This document shows positions 6,490 to 15,513 of a stretch of 64,000 bases of DNA, one piece after another. The notes under the pieces were generated by a model. That model saw only the letters and a program-made list of their open reading frames with translations, had not been told where the DNA came from and made no database searches. Position 1 is the first letter of the stretch. Every line of letters begins with the position of its first letter. Source of the DNA: Microcoleus sp. FACHB-1515. Lineage in GTDB: Bacteria > Cyanobacteriota > Cyanobacteriia > Elainellales > Elainellaceae. The stretch spans positions 1-64,000 of the forward strand of contig NZ_JACJPO010000008.1 of assembly GCF_014696105.1 (NCBI RefSeq), written 5' to 3'. A program made the translations under genes and the position numbers.

Positions 6490-8424
6490 CTAGTCGCGAG
6501 AGCGAGGCAGAAGGGCGATTGGATTGACCGCACCTCGATTCGGCGGATGCACCTCAAAATGCAAGTGTGGTCCGGTGCTGTTGCCTGTACTTCCGATCGC
6601 AGAAATCTGCTGGCCTTGCTCGACCTGCTGCCCGCGACGAACCAAGATGCGGCTGTTGTGGGCATAGCGTGTCAGGCTGCCATCTGGATGACGAATATCA
6701 ACCAGGTTGCCGAAGCCACCAGAGTTCCAGCCAGCGAAAACAACTTCGCCAGCAGCAGCAGCTACAACCGGAGTTCCAGTCGGAGCACCAATATCAATGC
6801 CACGATGCATTCTGCCCCAGCGCCAGCCATAGCCAGAGGTGAGAACGCCGCGTGCAGGCCAGCGATAGCCGTTGAATACAGGAGCACCTTGCGGCAGATA
6901 AGCTTCTGCACTTGGCAGCGGCGGCAAATCCGGTGAAACCAATCGTCCAGTGACAGGCGAGGTATAGTTTTGGGCACCCAGCGGAGCAACGGCAACAAGC
7001 TGTTCCGACGGTGATGTTGGGCTAGCTGCGGGCGAAACTGGCGGAGTTGCAGCGTTGGGTTGATCGATCGGCGCGGCGGGTGGACGAGCAATCGGCGCGG
7101 CAGCAACTTGAACTGGAGCAGGCACAGTCGGCACAACCACAGGCTGAGCAGCGGCACGCTCACCATTCCGGTAGCGTTCGCGCATCGTTACAATTTCAGC
7201 CATCAGCCGCTCGATGTACGGATTGGACGCTGCTTCTGAACTAGCCGTAGCAGGTTGAACAGGCACAACAGCGGGCGCAGCGCTGGGACTGGCAACTGCA
7301 ACCGTCGCTGTATCTGCTTCAGTCAGTTCGGCGGCAGGCGGCACAGCAGCGATCGCACCAGAGGGCGAGGCGGCTGGGCTGGGAGCATTCGGTACGGTCG
7401 GAACCGTGACCATCGGGTAATACTGGCTCGAATTGCCTGCAACGGCTGGATCGGGATCGAGCCTGCTGGTGCTAGCAGACTGAATTGTTTCGGGCGGCAG
7501 GGTGCTGGTCGGAATCGTAAGCACCTGATTGACCACAATGAGGTTGGGGTTGCTCAGGCCGTTTGCTTCTGCCAGGGTGCGCTGGGAAATATTGTAAAGA
7601 TCAGCAATTTTGCCGAGCGTATCACCCGGAGTTACACGATGGGAGATTGCCTGAGGCTGGCTGATCGGTTCTGGACGCAAAGCGGGCGCACGCGCGATCG
7701 ACGGCTCAATGGCCGCAGGGGATTCGACGGCGGCAGATGGCTCTACAGTCGCTTCTTCAACGGGCAAGCTGGCGCTGGACGCAACTTCACTAGGTGCAGC
7801 TTCACTGGAAATTGCTTCGTCTGCGGCGGGCGCAACTTCTGGAGGCGAAGATTCAACTTTGAACTCGGAAAGATTGGCCTCAAGGCGATCGCGCTCTTGA
7901 CGCATAGAGGCAAGAGCGCGGTCTTGCTCAAGCTTGAGATTGTCAGCAGCAGGTGCGCTGACGGGAACGATCGCAGCTTCCGGGGCAGCATCTGCGGGAA
8001 TTGTGAGCATCTGCCCGGAAGTCAAAGTGCTGTTGGGCGATAGGCCATTCGCAGTGGCGAGGGCTTGGAGATCCACTCGGTATTTGCGGGCAATTTGTCG
8101 GAGCGTTTGACCGCTACGCACTCGGTGAAGATTGGCCGATTCTGGCGCAGGCGCAGCTTCTGGGGGAGCAACGGCGGCTGGCGATTCGGCGGGTGCGATC
8201 GCTGCTTGTGGTTCTGCGGCCTGCGGTTCTGCGGCGATTGCCCCATCATTTTGACGTGGGAGCAGCAGACTGGCCGCACCCATCGACAGCGCAAGACCAA
8301 CCATTGCCGCAGAGGTACGAGACCTGCGGTGTGCTCCTAAAGCGATCGAACTGGCAGGCTCCGCCGCTTCTGGGCTACTGTGCGATGCAACAAGCTTTAT
8401 CTTCTGGGAAATTGCTCGTTTCAA
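6490..8424 (-). CDS. LysM-M23 murein endopeptidase-like protein (NlpD/EnvC type)
   Basis: About 644 residues. I chose the TTG at 8424 because ACCTCCT on the plus strand gives AGGAGGT six bases upstream; a TTG 39 bases further out lacks a site. After a basic N-terminus and one hydrophobic segment (MVGLALSMGAASLLL) come two LysM repeats (about residues 100-145 and 262-307) and a Pro/Ala-rich linker. The C-terminal M23 peptidase domain shows HRGID and HLHFE, the zinc-binding His/Asp motifs, so it should be active. Its role would be peptidoglycan cleavage or cell-separation control in the periplasm. It is monocistronic, with a long gap upstream. Confidence 0.9.
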   Translation of the reverse strand: MKRAISQKIKLVASHSSPEAAEPASSIALGAHRRSRTSAAMVGLALSMGAASLLLPRQNDGAIAAEPQAAEPQAAIAPAESPAAVAPPEAAPAPESANLHRVRSGQTLRQIARKYRVDLQALATANGLSPNSTLTSGQMLTIPADAAPEAAIVPVSAPAADNLKLEQDRALASMRQERDRLEANLSEFKVESSPPEVAPAADEAISSEAAPSEVASSASLPVEEATVEPSAAVESPAAIEPSIARAPALRPEPISQPQAISHRVTPGDTLGKIADLYNISQRTLAEANGLSNPNLIVVNQVLTIPTSTLPPETIQSASTSRLDPDPAVAGNSSQYYPMVTVPTVPNAPSPAASPSGAIAAVPPAAELTEADTATVAVASPSAAPAVVPVQPATASSEAASNPYIERLMAEIVTMRERYRNGERAAAQPVVVPTVPAPVQVAAAPIARPPAAPIDQPNAATPPVSPAASPTSPSEQLVAVAPLGAQNYTSPVTGRLVSPDLPPLPSAEAYLPQGAPVFNGYRWPARGVLTSGYGWRWGRMHRGIDIGAPTGTPVVAAAAGEVVFAGWNSGGFGNLVDIRHPDGSLTRYAHNSRILVRRGQQVEQGQQISAIGSTGNSTGPHLHFEVHPPNRGAVNPIALLPRSRD

Positions 8425-9263
8425 AGAACGACCTCCTAATGACCAGCGTTTAACTGTCCTCAAGCCACTGAACTCGAAGGACGTCAGTGATTCGTATCAC
8501 ACCATAGTCGAGAACGAAATCACTGTCTACCTCGTAACGTAGGTAAGATTACCCCGCTTTTTGAGTTTAGACAAGCCTACACCAGCTTTTGAAAAATTCA
8601 CCCCTTCGTAAATTGGGAGTTTAGCGGCGATCGATTTAGTTCATTCGATCGGTAGGTGCAGGCTCGGTGCGGCTTGAGTTATTGCCTAACCAATCGCTAA
8701 GTTTACCCCACTCTTTCAGAAATGCAATCCCCTTCTTGTGGAAGGAATAAATTTTTGTAGAAAAATATTGGCAACCTGCGCGATTTTTCAGAAGCCGCGA
8801 TCTTCTAAAGAAGCGCAAAGCCGCTGCACGAATCGGTTTCATCGATCGATTGCGTTAGCAAGATTTTTGCGGTTCGACGTGTTCAAAATAACGCCTCAGC
8901 GAGCGTTGCTATCGAAAACTTAAGGGCGATCGCAATCGGCGAAACTGCTGATGAATACGAAGTTTCAGATGCAAAGTTGCGAGAATTTTGGGTGGCCACA
9001 AAAAAATTAGCCTCTGACTCCAGACTGAGATGAGAAATGCTCAAGAATAGAAATTTCTTATCAAAAGAACGAGGATTTTGTATTGTAGCCGACTAAAGTA
9101 GAAATCAATTTTCTCAATTGCATTTTCTGCATACCTACGCGGATTGCACCGCTCAATCCAGCATCGATCGGTTGCAATTAGCCGCTCAAAGGCGCTTCAT
9201 CACTTTTGAGTAACAATTCAGCAACAATTCGAGCACAGGCACTAATGCAGAACAGCGATCGCC
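8425..9263. other. Long intergenic region, nothing recognised
   Basis: About 840 bases between the divergent-looking ends of the M23 and trmL genes. It is AT-richer than its surroundings, especially 8990-9150. Open frames inside (8636-8842 and 8738-8923) lack Shine-Dalgarno sites and sensible composition. The promoter of the M23 gene must lie at its start. I see no RNA gene or clear repeat. Confidence 0.4.
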
Positions 9264-9725
9264 CTATTCCAGCAATCCTAACTGCCGCCGCGCTTCAAAC
9301 AGACCGATCGCCGCACTGACGGAAAGATTGAGGCTGCGTACTCCCGACTGACTCATGGGAATGTAGACAGTTGCCTGACAAGCGGCGAGCACAGCAGGCG
9401 GCAGTCCCTTGGTTTCGCTACCAAACAGCAGCCAGTCTTGCGGCTGAAATTGATACTTTATATAGCTAGATGCGCCTGAAGTGCTAAAGCCGATCCAGCG
9501 ACCGCCTCGCGATCGATGATGCGCCTGAAAAGCATTTAAATCATCGTGAACATGTAGCTTCACATAAGGCCAGTAGTCCAGTCCGGCACGCTTTAGATAG
9601 CGATCGCTAATCTCAAATCCCAACGGCCCAACTAGATGTAGCTCTGTATCAGTTGCAGCGCAGGTACGAGCAATATTTCCGGTATTTGGCGGGATTAGCG
9701 GATTGACCAAAACAACTTGAGGCAT
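9264..9725 (-). CDS. trmL: tRNA (cytidine(34)-2'-O)-methyltransferase, SPOUT family
   Basis: 153 residues from ATG 9725 (MPQVVLVNP); the longer TTG frame adds only a Leu-rich stretch. The sequence is that of a minimal SPOUT methyltransferase: PLIPPNTGNIARTCAAT near residue 10, LHLVGPLGF, LLFGSETKGLP near 105, and the C-terminal knot VRSLNLSVSAAIGLFEA. Length matches TrmL, which methylates the wobble ribose of tRNA-Leu isoacceptors. It stands alone, followed on the same strand after a long gap by the M23 gene. Confidence 0.9.
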   Translation of the reverse strand: MPQVVLVNPLIPPNTGNIARTCAATDTELHLVGPLGFEISDRYLKRAGLDYWPYVKLHVHDDLNAFQAHHRSRGGRWIGFSTSGASSYIKYQFQPQDWLLFGSETKGLPPAVLAACQATVYIPMSQSGVRSLNLSVSAAIGLFEARRQLGLLE

Positions 9726-9876
9726 AAGCAACAGCAGCAAATTCCTTATGGTTCCCAAAAGCAGGGACGCGATCGACTCGTAATCGAATCGATCGATAGA
9801 GATCTTTTATCTGTAAAGTCTATCTGAAGGCAGACGATCGAAAAATTTGCTACGCACGATTGTTAAGCTGCCTGTG

Positions 9877-11013
9877 TTAGGCAGCTTGCTGGCAGAGGTC
9901 TTGCGCGAGAAGCTGTTCTTGCTGCTCAACCGCCGCGATCGCCTGCTGCAACACCGCTCGACTGTCTTGCCCTTGTTCGATCTGCCGCAGCCAGCGCTGA
10001 GCTTCATTGCCCTCGCGCAGAATTTTCTGAATCGGCAAGAGGAAGCAGCCAAAGCCATGTCGCTTGACGATCGGGCTGACTTCCTGATAGAGCGCGGCCA
10101 CCCAATCGCGAGCCAAAATTTCGCGGCCATCTTGCCAGTGTCGCAACGTTGCATCAAGGCTAGCTTTGGCAGCGGCAGTTTCATTGGCATCCGCGATCGC
10201 CACTAGTTCTTCGGGCGAAAGCGAACTGAGTTTGAGCGGATCGAGAGTTGGGGTTTCGATCAGTTGCAGCAGACGGGCTTCGAGCAGGGCGGTGATTGCC
10301 AGCAGTGCGATCGGGTCGCTGACCAAATCACAGATGCGAAGCTCTAGGCGGTTGAGATTGTAAGGGCGGCGATCGCCATTTGGCCGGACGGCTGACCAAA
10401 GATGCCGCACGTTTTGCATTGTTCCGGCTGCCAACTGCGCCTCTGTCCACTCGATGAAGTGTGCGTGGCTGCTGAACAGCGGCACATCAGCGGGCGTTTT
10501 GGGAAAGACGCCCCAGCGCGTCGAATGATAGCCCGTCGGTTTGCTGTCGATGAATGGTGAGGCGGCACTCAGCGCAAGATAGAGCGGAGCTTCCAGCCGC
10601 ACCAGCCGACAAGCCTGCATCAACACTTCTGGGTCGGATATGCCGACATTGATATGAATGCTGGCGGTAACAACCGTTGTGCCGTAGGTCTGTTCGATGT
10701 AGGCGTGATAGGGATTGTTGGGGTCAGAGCGATGGAAGCGATCGCTGCCGCCCAAGGCCAATGTGCTGCCTGGAATTAACGTATAGTCGCCAAACTGCCG
10801 CAGGTAGGCTCGCAGTCGCTGACGCGGTTCCACTAGATCGCACAGCAAGCGTTCATATCGGTAGCGTGGAGCCGTTGTGTATTCGACGTTGCGGCTGTCG
10901 GGTTCGCGCACAAAGCCATCAAGGTCAGCGACGATGCGATCGGCAAAGCCCACAATATCGCCCGCTGGCGTGCCCGTGTACATCTCGACTTCAAATCCTT
11001 TTGACAGCAGCAC
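9877..11013 (-). CDS. gshA: Glutamate-cysteine ligase, cyanobacterial type
   Basis: 378 residues, GTG start at 11013. It matches the cyanobacterial/plant-like GCS2 group: an N-terminal part with RYRYERLLCDL, a substrate-binding region with TASIHINVGI and the stretch NLNRLELRICDLVSDP. It makes gamma-glutamylcysteine, the first step of glutathione synthesis, in the cytoplasm. A glutathione peroxidase-like gene occurs further along (52316). No gshB is visible here. Length is normal. Confidence 0.88.
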   Translation of the reverse strand: MLLSKGFEVEMYTGTPAGDIVGFADRIVADLDGFVREPDSRNVEYTTAPRYRYERLLCDLVEPRQRLRAYLRQFGDYTLIPGSTLALGGSDRFHRSDPNNPYHAYIEQTYGTTVVTASIHINVGISDPEVLMQACRLVRLEAPLYLALSAASPFIDSKPTGYHSTRWGVFPKTPADVPLFSSHAHFIEWTEAQLAAGTMQNVRHLWSAVRPNGDRRPYNLNRLELRICDLVSDPIALLAITALLEARLLQLIETPTLDPLKLSSLSPEELVAIADANETAAAKASLDATLRHWQDGREILARDWVAALYQEVSPIVKRHGFGCFLLPIQKILREGNEAQRWLRQIEQGQDSRAVLQQAIAAVEQQEQLLAQDLCQQAA

Positions 11014-11109
11014 AGATACTTTCCTCGATCGCTTCTGTATTTAGTATCTGCGATTGCGGAACGCTCACATCTGCCGCAAGGTGTTGGCTGTCTCAGGGTG
11101 CTGACTGCC

Positions 11110-11784
11110 TCAAGGTGCTGGCGCGGGTGCGATCATTTCTTGCAGCCAGTCGAGCAGGCGGCGATCGGTAAAATCGTGAATCGCAAAGCTTGCGCCCAAG
11201 GCTGTCAGTTCAACAGGCGGATGCGTTGAAGCAACGCCGATCGTATAAATGCCTGCACTCACCGCCGATCGCACACCGGAATGCGAATCTTCAAACGCGA
11301 TCGCCTCCTCCGGTAAAATTTCTAGCTTGGCAACGGCAGTTGAATACGGCATGGCGGCGGGTTTGCCTTCCGAGAGTTCTTCACCTAGCACGACTAGCGG
11401 GAAGCGATCGCGCACGGCCAGCACGTCCAGCATAAAATCGGCGTTGGCGCGGGGTGCATTCGTCACGACGGCTCGCTTCAGGCCATGCTGATCGATCCAG
11501 TCCAGCAGTTCGAGCAGTCCGGGCATCGGCTGGAGGAGAGTGACGGCGGAATCGCGAAACATCGCTTCTTTGCGATCGGCGAGTTGATTGTTTTCTTCCT
11601 GCGTCAGCCAGGGCAGCAAATCCGCAATAATTTCTTCGTTGAGCCGTCCGCTAAATCGCGCCTGATAAAACACCGGATCGATCTCGCGGCCAAATTCGCG
11701 CATCACGGTTTGCCAAACTCGATAGTGGATCGGGTCGGTGTTTGCCATCGTGCCGTCGAGATCAAACAAAAGCGCACTCAGCAT
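11110..11784 (-). CDS. HAD-superfamily phosphatase, beta-phosphoglucomutase-like
   Basis: 224 residues from ATG 11784 (MLSALLFDLDGT); the frame is open further upstream but only from there does the family pattern start. Motif I is FDLDGT (nucleophile Asp8, acid/base Asp10), motif II VVTNAP, motif III Lys in SEGKPA, and motif IV FEDSHSG. The helical cap between motifs I and II puts it in the subfamily I phosphatases and phosphoglucomutases. The substrate cannot be told from sequence. AGGAGG lies 18 bases upstream of the ATG, which is unusually far. The next gene upstream is divergent. Confidence 0.85.
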   Translation of the reverse strand: MLSALLFDLDGTMANTDPIHYRVWQTVMREFGREIDPVFYQARFSGRLNEEIIADLLPWLTQEENNQLADRKEAMFRDSAVTLLQPMPGLLELLDWIDQHGLKRAVVTNAPRANADFMLDVLAVRDRFPLVVLGEELSEGKPAAMPYSTAVAKLEILPEEAIAFEDSHSGVRSAVSAGIYTIGVASTHPPVELTALGASFAIHDFTDRRLLDWLQEMIAPAPAP

Positions 11785-11916
11785 TCGTTCAAAGAAAGCA
11801 ACCTCCTCATTGTAGGTAGTTCCGTCTGCGGCACACCGCTGTCTGAAGCCCGATCGAACCAGGTAGGCGATCGGGCTGCGGTACGATCGATCCATCCTCG
11901 ATGCACCAATCACGTC

Positions 11917-12699
11917 ATGAGCCGTCAACCCGTCAAGCAGCCGCCCTGGTGGATTGCCGCCATTCTGCTCAGCGTTTTTCTGACGCTTGCCCTTCTATCT
12001 GTTTGGACGCTGACTGCTGCGGCAGACTCAACGGCAATTTACCAAACGCGATCGCCTCACCGTGACGGCATCGGCAAAATTTATCAAGGTCGCGAAATTG
12101 CTCGCGTTATGGGACATACGGGCGCAAGCTGGCTGGAACGCCCAAGCCGCAGTTGGGAAGAACAGCCGCAAAAGCTGATCGATGCGCTGGATTTGCAGCC
12201 GATCGATCGCGTTGCGGACATCGGAGCGGGAACAGGCTATTTCAGCTTTCGGATTGCGCCGCTTGTGCCGCAGGGCAAAGTCTTTGCTGTTGACATCCAG
12301 CCCGAAATGGTTGAAATTCTCAACTTCTTAAAAGCGGAAGATCACGTCGAAAACGTCGAGCCAATCCTGGCGACGCCTACCGATCCACATTTGCCCAACG
12401 GCATCGATCGCGTCCTGATCGTCGATGCCTATCACGAATTTGAGTATCCCTATGAAGTGATGACGGCAATCGTGCGATCGCTCAGTCCACACGGACAGGT
12501 GATTTTGGCTGAATATCGTGGCGAAAATCCGTTCATTCCCATCAAAGGACTGCACAAAATGACGCAGCGACAGGTACGCCGCGAAATGGCGGCGATCGGC
12601 TTGCGCTGGGTGAAAACGTTTGACGGCCTGCCGCAGCAGCATTTGATGGTGTTTGAAAAATCGATCGCCAGCGGCTCGATCGGGCATCGAGCGACCTAG
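11917..12699 (+). CDS. Membrane-anchored or exported SAM-dependent methyltransferase
   Basis: 260 residues from ATG 11917. A hydrophobic N-terminal segment (WWIAAILLSVFLTLALLSVW, residues 11-30) is a signal anchor or signal peptide. The Rossmann-type methyltransferase domain has motif I VADIGAGTGYFSF near residue 105 and an acidic VFAVDIQPEM at the end of strand 2. Homologues of this type occur as periplasmic or inner-membrane proteins in cyanobacteria; the substrate is unknown. Its stop overlaps the stop of the convergent DUF72 gene within CTAG (12696-12699). Confidence 0.8.
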   Translation: MSRQPVKQPPWWIAAILLSVFLTLALLSVWTLTAAADSTAIYQTRSPHRDGIGKIYQGREIARVMGHTGASWLERPSRSWEEQPQKLIDALDLQPIDRVADIGAGTGYFSFRIAPLVPQGKVFAVDIQPEMVEILNFLKAEDHVENVEPILATPTDPHLPNGIDRVLIVDAYHEFEYPYEVMTAIVRSLSPHGQVILAEYRGENPFIPIKGLHKMTQRQVRREMAAIGLRWVKTFDGLPQQHLMVFEKSIASGSIGHRAT

Positions 12700-13556
12700 A
12701 ACAAATCAAGCTGGGCGGTTTGTTCGATCGCATCCCAGGGCAAACGGGGCACGGAAACGCCTTGTTCCTCAAGCACTTGCTGGACGAAATGGGCATTCGT
12801 GGGGGACTGCACCTCGATCGGGCAGTGGACGCAGAAGTAAATTTGCGTACTGGGAAGCCAGGTTTGCAGATGCGTTGCCCATTCGGTGAGAAAGGCGGCG
12901 TTTTTGGCGCGATCGGGGTGGCTGACGTAGCGAATCAAGGTGAAATCAGCGGTCAAGCCAGGGAGCAGGGGCAGCTTGGGCTTACGGCGATCGCGAAGCG
13001 CTCCCGGAACGGTATCGAACTGAGTTTTGGCTTCTTGATAAATTGGGCGGCTGTCGAGCAGCACCCGACCCACGTTCAATTCACGCAAGAGGCGATCGAG
13101 CTTTTCGATTTGAGCAGCGGTGAACCAATCGGGATGACGCACTTCAACAGCCAGCTTGACGTTTGGTCGCCATGCCTGCAAAAACCGAGCGAGATCGTCA
13201 AATTGGGCGGGGCTGTAGTGGGGCGGCAGTTGCAAAAACAGCAATCCTAAGCGCGATTCGAGCAGAGAAACGCGATCGAAAAATTGCTGTGCAGCAGCCA
13301 GTTGTGGCATTAGCGATCGCTGATGCGAAATATCGCGGGGCAGCTTCAGGCAAAACTTAAATTCGTCCGGTGTTTCCGCCTTCCAGCGGCGAACCGTTGC
13401 CGCATCCGGCACGGCATAAAACGTTGTATTGCCCTCGACGGTTGTGAAGCGGCGGCTATAGAGCGAGAGAAAATCGCGGCTGCGACTGCCAGCGGGAAAT
13501 AGATCGCCCACCCAGTCTTTGTAGCTCCAGATGGCGCAGCCGAGATGAAAGGTCAT
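12696..13556 (-). CDS. DUF72 domain protein (YecE-like TIM barrel)
   Basis: 286 residues from ATG 13556, whose ATGA overlaps the stop of the upstream histidine kinase gene, so the two are translationally coupled. It begins MTFHLGCAIWSYKDWVG, the typical DUF72 opening, and continues with FTTVEGNTTFYAVP, KLPRDISH and LAVEVRHPDWF. DUF72 proteins are TIM barrels of unknown biochemical role. Residues near 190 ([12 protein letters not shown]) come from an inserted 30-bp dispersed repeat (12988-13017), apparently in a tolerated loop. Confidence 0.88.
   Translation of the reverse strand: MTFHLGCAIWSYKDWVGDLFPAGSRSRDFLSLYSRRFTTVEGNTTFYAVPDAATVRRWKAETPDEFKFCLKLPRDISHQRSLMPQLAAAQQFFDRVSLLESRLGLLFLQLPPHYSPAQFDDLARFLQAWRPNVKLAVEVRHPDWFTAAQIEKLDRLLRELNVGRVLLDSRPIYQEAKTQFDTVPGALRDRRKPKLPLLPGLTADFTLIRYVSHPDRAKNAAFLTEWATHLQTWLPSTQIYFCVHCPIEVQSPTNAHFVQQVLEEQGVSVPRLPWDAIEQTAQLDLF
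12988..13017. repeat. 30-bp in-frame dispersed repeat, copy A
   Basis: Begins CGATCGCGAAGCGC and ends CCGGAACGGTATCG. Near-identical copies lie at 35722-35751, 45155-45184 and, with a 3-bp deletion, 42005-42031. It lies inside the DUF72 gene and adds about ten residues without shifting the frame. Confidence 0.85.
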
Positions 13557-15235
13557 GGGTTGGGTGTCGAGTGTCGAGTGTCGGGTGTGGACGAATCCGA
13601 TCCGACACGCCACGATCGCGTCGTGTGATTGAGGTCGGCTGGATACGAATAGCTTGATGAAGTCTGGCGGTCGATCGCCTGCAAGCGATCAGCGAGCGGT
13701 GACTCCTCAACATCCAACACTTGACCTCCTCCTTCTGATTGCTGAATTGGAATTTCGATCGCAAACGTTGTTCCCTGCCCCACTTCCGAGATGCAGCGCA
13801 GTTCGCCACCGTGTCGATCGACAACAATTTGACGGGAGATTGAAAGGCCAAGTCCGGTGCCTTTGCCGAGCGGTTTCGTGGTGAAAAAGGTATTGAAGAG
13901 TTTGGGCATCAGGTGAGCGGGAATGCCAGGGCCATTGTCGGAAATTTCGATCGCAGCCATGTTGCCTGCTGGCCGCTCGATTAGGCGAGTGCGAATGGTG
14001 ATTTGGCAGTAGGGGCAGGAGTGAAGTGGCTGTGCCGCAATTTCGCTGAGGGCATCGATCGCATTGCTGATCAAGTTCATGAAGACTTGATTCAACTGAC
14101 TGGGATAGCACTCCACCAGGGGCAGGTTGCCATAGTCCGTGAGGATGCGAATTCCCGTTGTTCCGGCTTTGGCTTTGAGGCGATACTGCAAGATCAGCAA
14201 GGTGCTCTCGATGCCTTCGTGAATATCAACAGGCTTCACTTCGGCTTCGTCGAGGCGAGAGAAGTTACGCAGGCTGAGCACAATTTGGCGGATACGCTGA
14301 GCACCAATTTGCATGGAGCCGAGTAGCTGCGGAAAATCGCGCATCAAAAACGGCAGATCGATCGCTTCGGCGCAAGCGGCAATCTCGTCAGGCGAAGCCG
14401 ATTGCTGATAGAGCGCCAGCAGCTTGAGCAGATCGCTAGCGTACTGCGTAGCGTGATTGAGATTGCCGTAGATGAAATTGACGGGATTGTTGATTTCATG
14501 GGCGATGCCTGCCACCAGCTCGCCCAGACCAGACATTTTTTCGCTTTGAATTAGCTGCATCTGCGTATTTTGCAGCGTCGTGAGCGCTTCTGACAGTTCG
14601 TCGGCTTGCTGCTGAGATTGCTGCAAGAGTTCGGCTTGCTGAAGGGCAACGCCAAGCTCATCGGCAATTTGCATGGCAAATTTGATTTCGTTCGATCGCC
14701 AGCGGCGCGGTGCATGACACTGATGAACGCACAGCAAGCCCCACAGGTCGAATCCTTTGATCAGCGGCACCACCAAATTTGCTCGCACCTGAAACTGACC
14801 CAAAATTGCAATGTGGCAGTCGCTCAAATTGGCGGCGTAGATGTCTTCTACAATTTGTGCTCGACCGCGATGATAGTCGGCAGCAAATCGATCGCCAAAG
14901 CAGTAATCGCAAACTTGAGCAGCAAGCGCCGCGCTGAACTGCGGCAAGACCGCTTCGGAAACAAATTCGCCGCTGCTCCAGCCCGATTCAGGATCAAAGC
15001 GAAAGACCGCGACGCGATCGGCATCGAGCAACTGACGCACTTCGATCGCTGTTGTTTTGAAGATGGTTTCGAGGTCTAAGGAAGCGCGAATTTTGGCGAT
15101 GACATGAGAGAGCGCGTCTTGTTCGCGATGAAGCTGTTCAAATTTGGAATTTAGAATGGCCTGCATCTGCACGAATGCAGCTTCATCTCGGCACAAAGGG
15201 CGTAACTGCTCTAACAAGCTAGGCAACATAAGCAC
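13553..15235 (-). CDS. Cyanobacteriochrome-type GAF sensor histidine kinase
   Basis: 560 residues, GTG start at 15235. A GAF domain spans about residues 48-205. It has the second-cysteine motif DYCF (Asp110-Cys112-Phe113) and, 28 residues later, the bilin-binding dyad Cys140-His141 in LSDCHIAIL followed by FQVRANLVVPL and LWGLL, the signature of DXCF-type cyanobacteriochromes. The transmitter follows: H-box AHEINNPVNF (His246) and an HATPase with NLISNAIDAL, DNGPGIP and GKGTGLGLSI. It should be a soluble blue/green- or blue/teal-type light sensor; absorption is inferred. No response regulator is adjacent. The last ~60 residues after the ATPase are low-complexity and end on a 7-bp tandem repeat (13565-13585). 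Confidence 0.9.
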   Translation of the reverse strand: MLMLPSLLEQLRPLCRDEAAFVQMQAILNSKFEQLHREQDALSHVIAKIRASLDLETIFKTTAIEVRQLLDADRVAVFRFDPESGWSSGEFVSEAVLPQFSAALAAQVCDYCFGDRFAADYHRGRAQIVEDIYAANLSDCHIAILGQFQVRANLVVPLIKGFDLWGLLCVHQCHAPRRWRSNEIKFAMQIADELGVALQQAELLQQSQQQADELSEALTTLQNTQMQLIQSEKMSGLGELVAGIAHEINNPVNFIYGNLNHATQYASDLLKLLALYQQSASPDEIAACAEAIDLPFLMRDFPQLLGSMQIGAQRIRQIVLSLRNFSRLDEAEVKPVDIHEGIESTLLILQYRLKAKAGTTGIRILTDYGNLPLVECYPSQLNQVFMNLISNAIDALSEIAAQPLHSCPYCQITIRTRLIERPAGNMAAIEISDNGPGIPAHLMPKLFNTFFTTKPLGKGTGLGLSISRQIVVDRHGGELRCISEVGQGTTFAIEIPIQQSEGGGQVLDVEESPLADRLQAIDRQTSSSYSYPADLNHTTRSWRVGSDSSTPDTRHSTPNP

Positions 15236-15513
15236 AAGGTCGCAAGTAGGCGGAGCAACAAGGCACGAGATGCTACTGATTCATGAGGTCGATCGAATCT
15301 GTCCAACTGCAAAGGTTGGAAAAACGCTTGTTCTAGTATCAACCAATTTCTACCGCTGGTGACGCAATTGCCTAAGAATGGTCACAGGGAAGACCGTATT
15401 TGCTAGGGGTGGCAGTGCTGCCGGAGCGAGGGAACATCTGCTGCACCAGGTAGTCCCCTAATCGTACCCTGTTTATTTTGTGAAATTGCGATCGTGTAAT
15501 CGAGAATACCGCG

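Noticed and set aside
8636-8923. Open frames in the long gap between the M23 and trmL genes
   Set aside because: No ribosome binding sites, no hydrophobic or domain pattern, and frames on both strands overlap each other.
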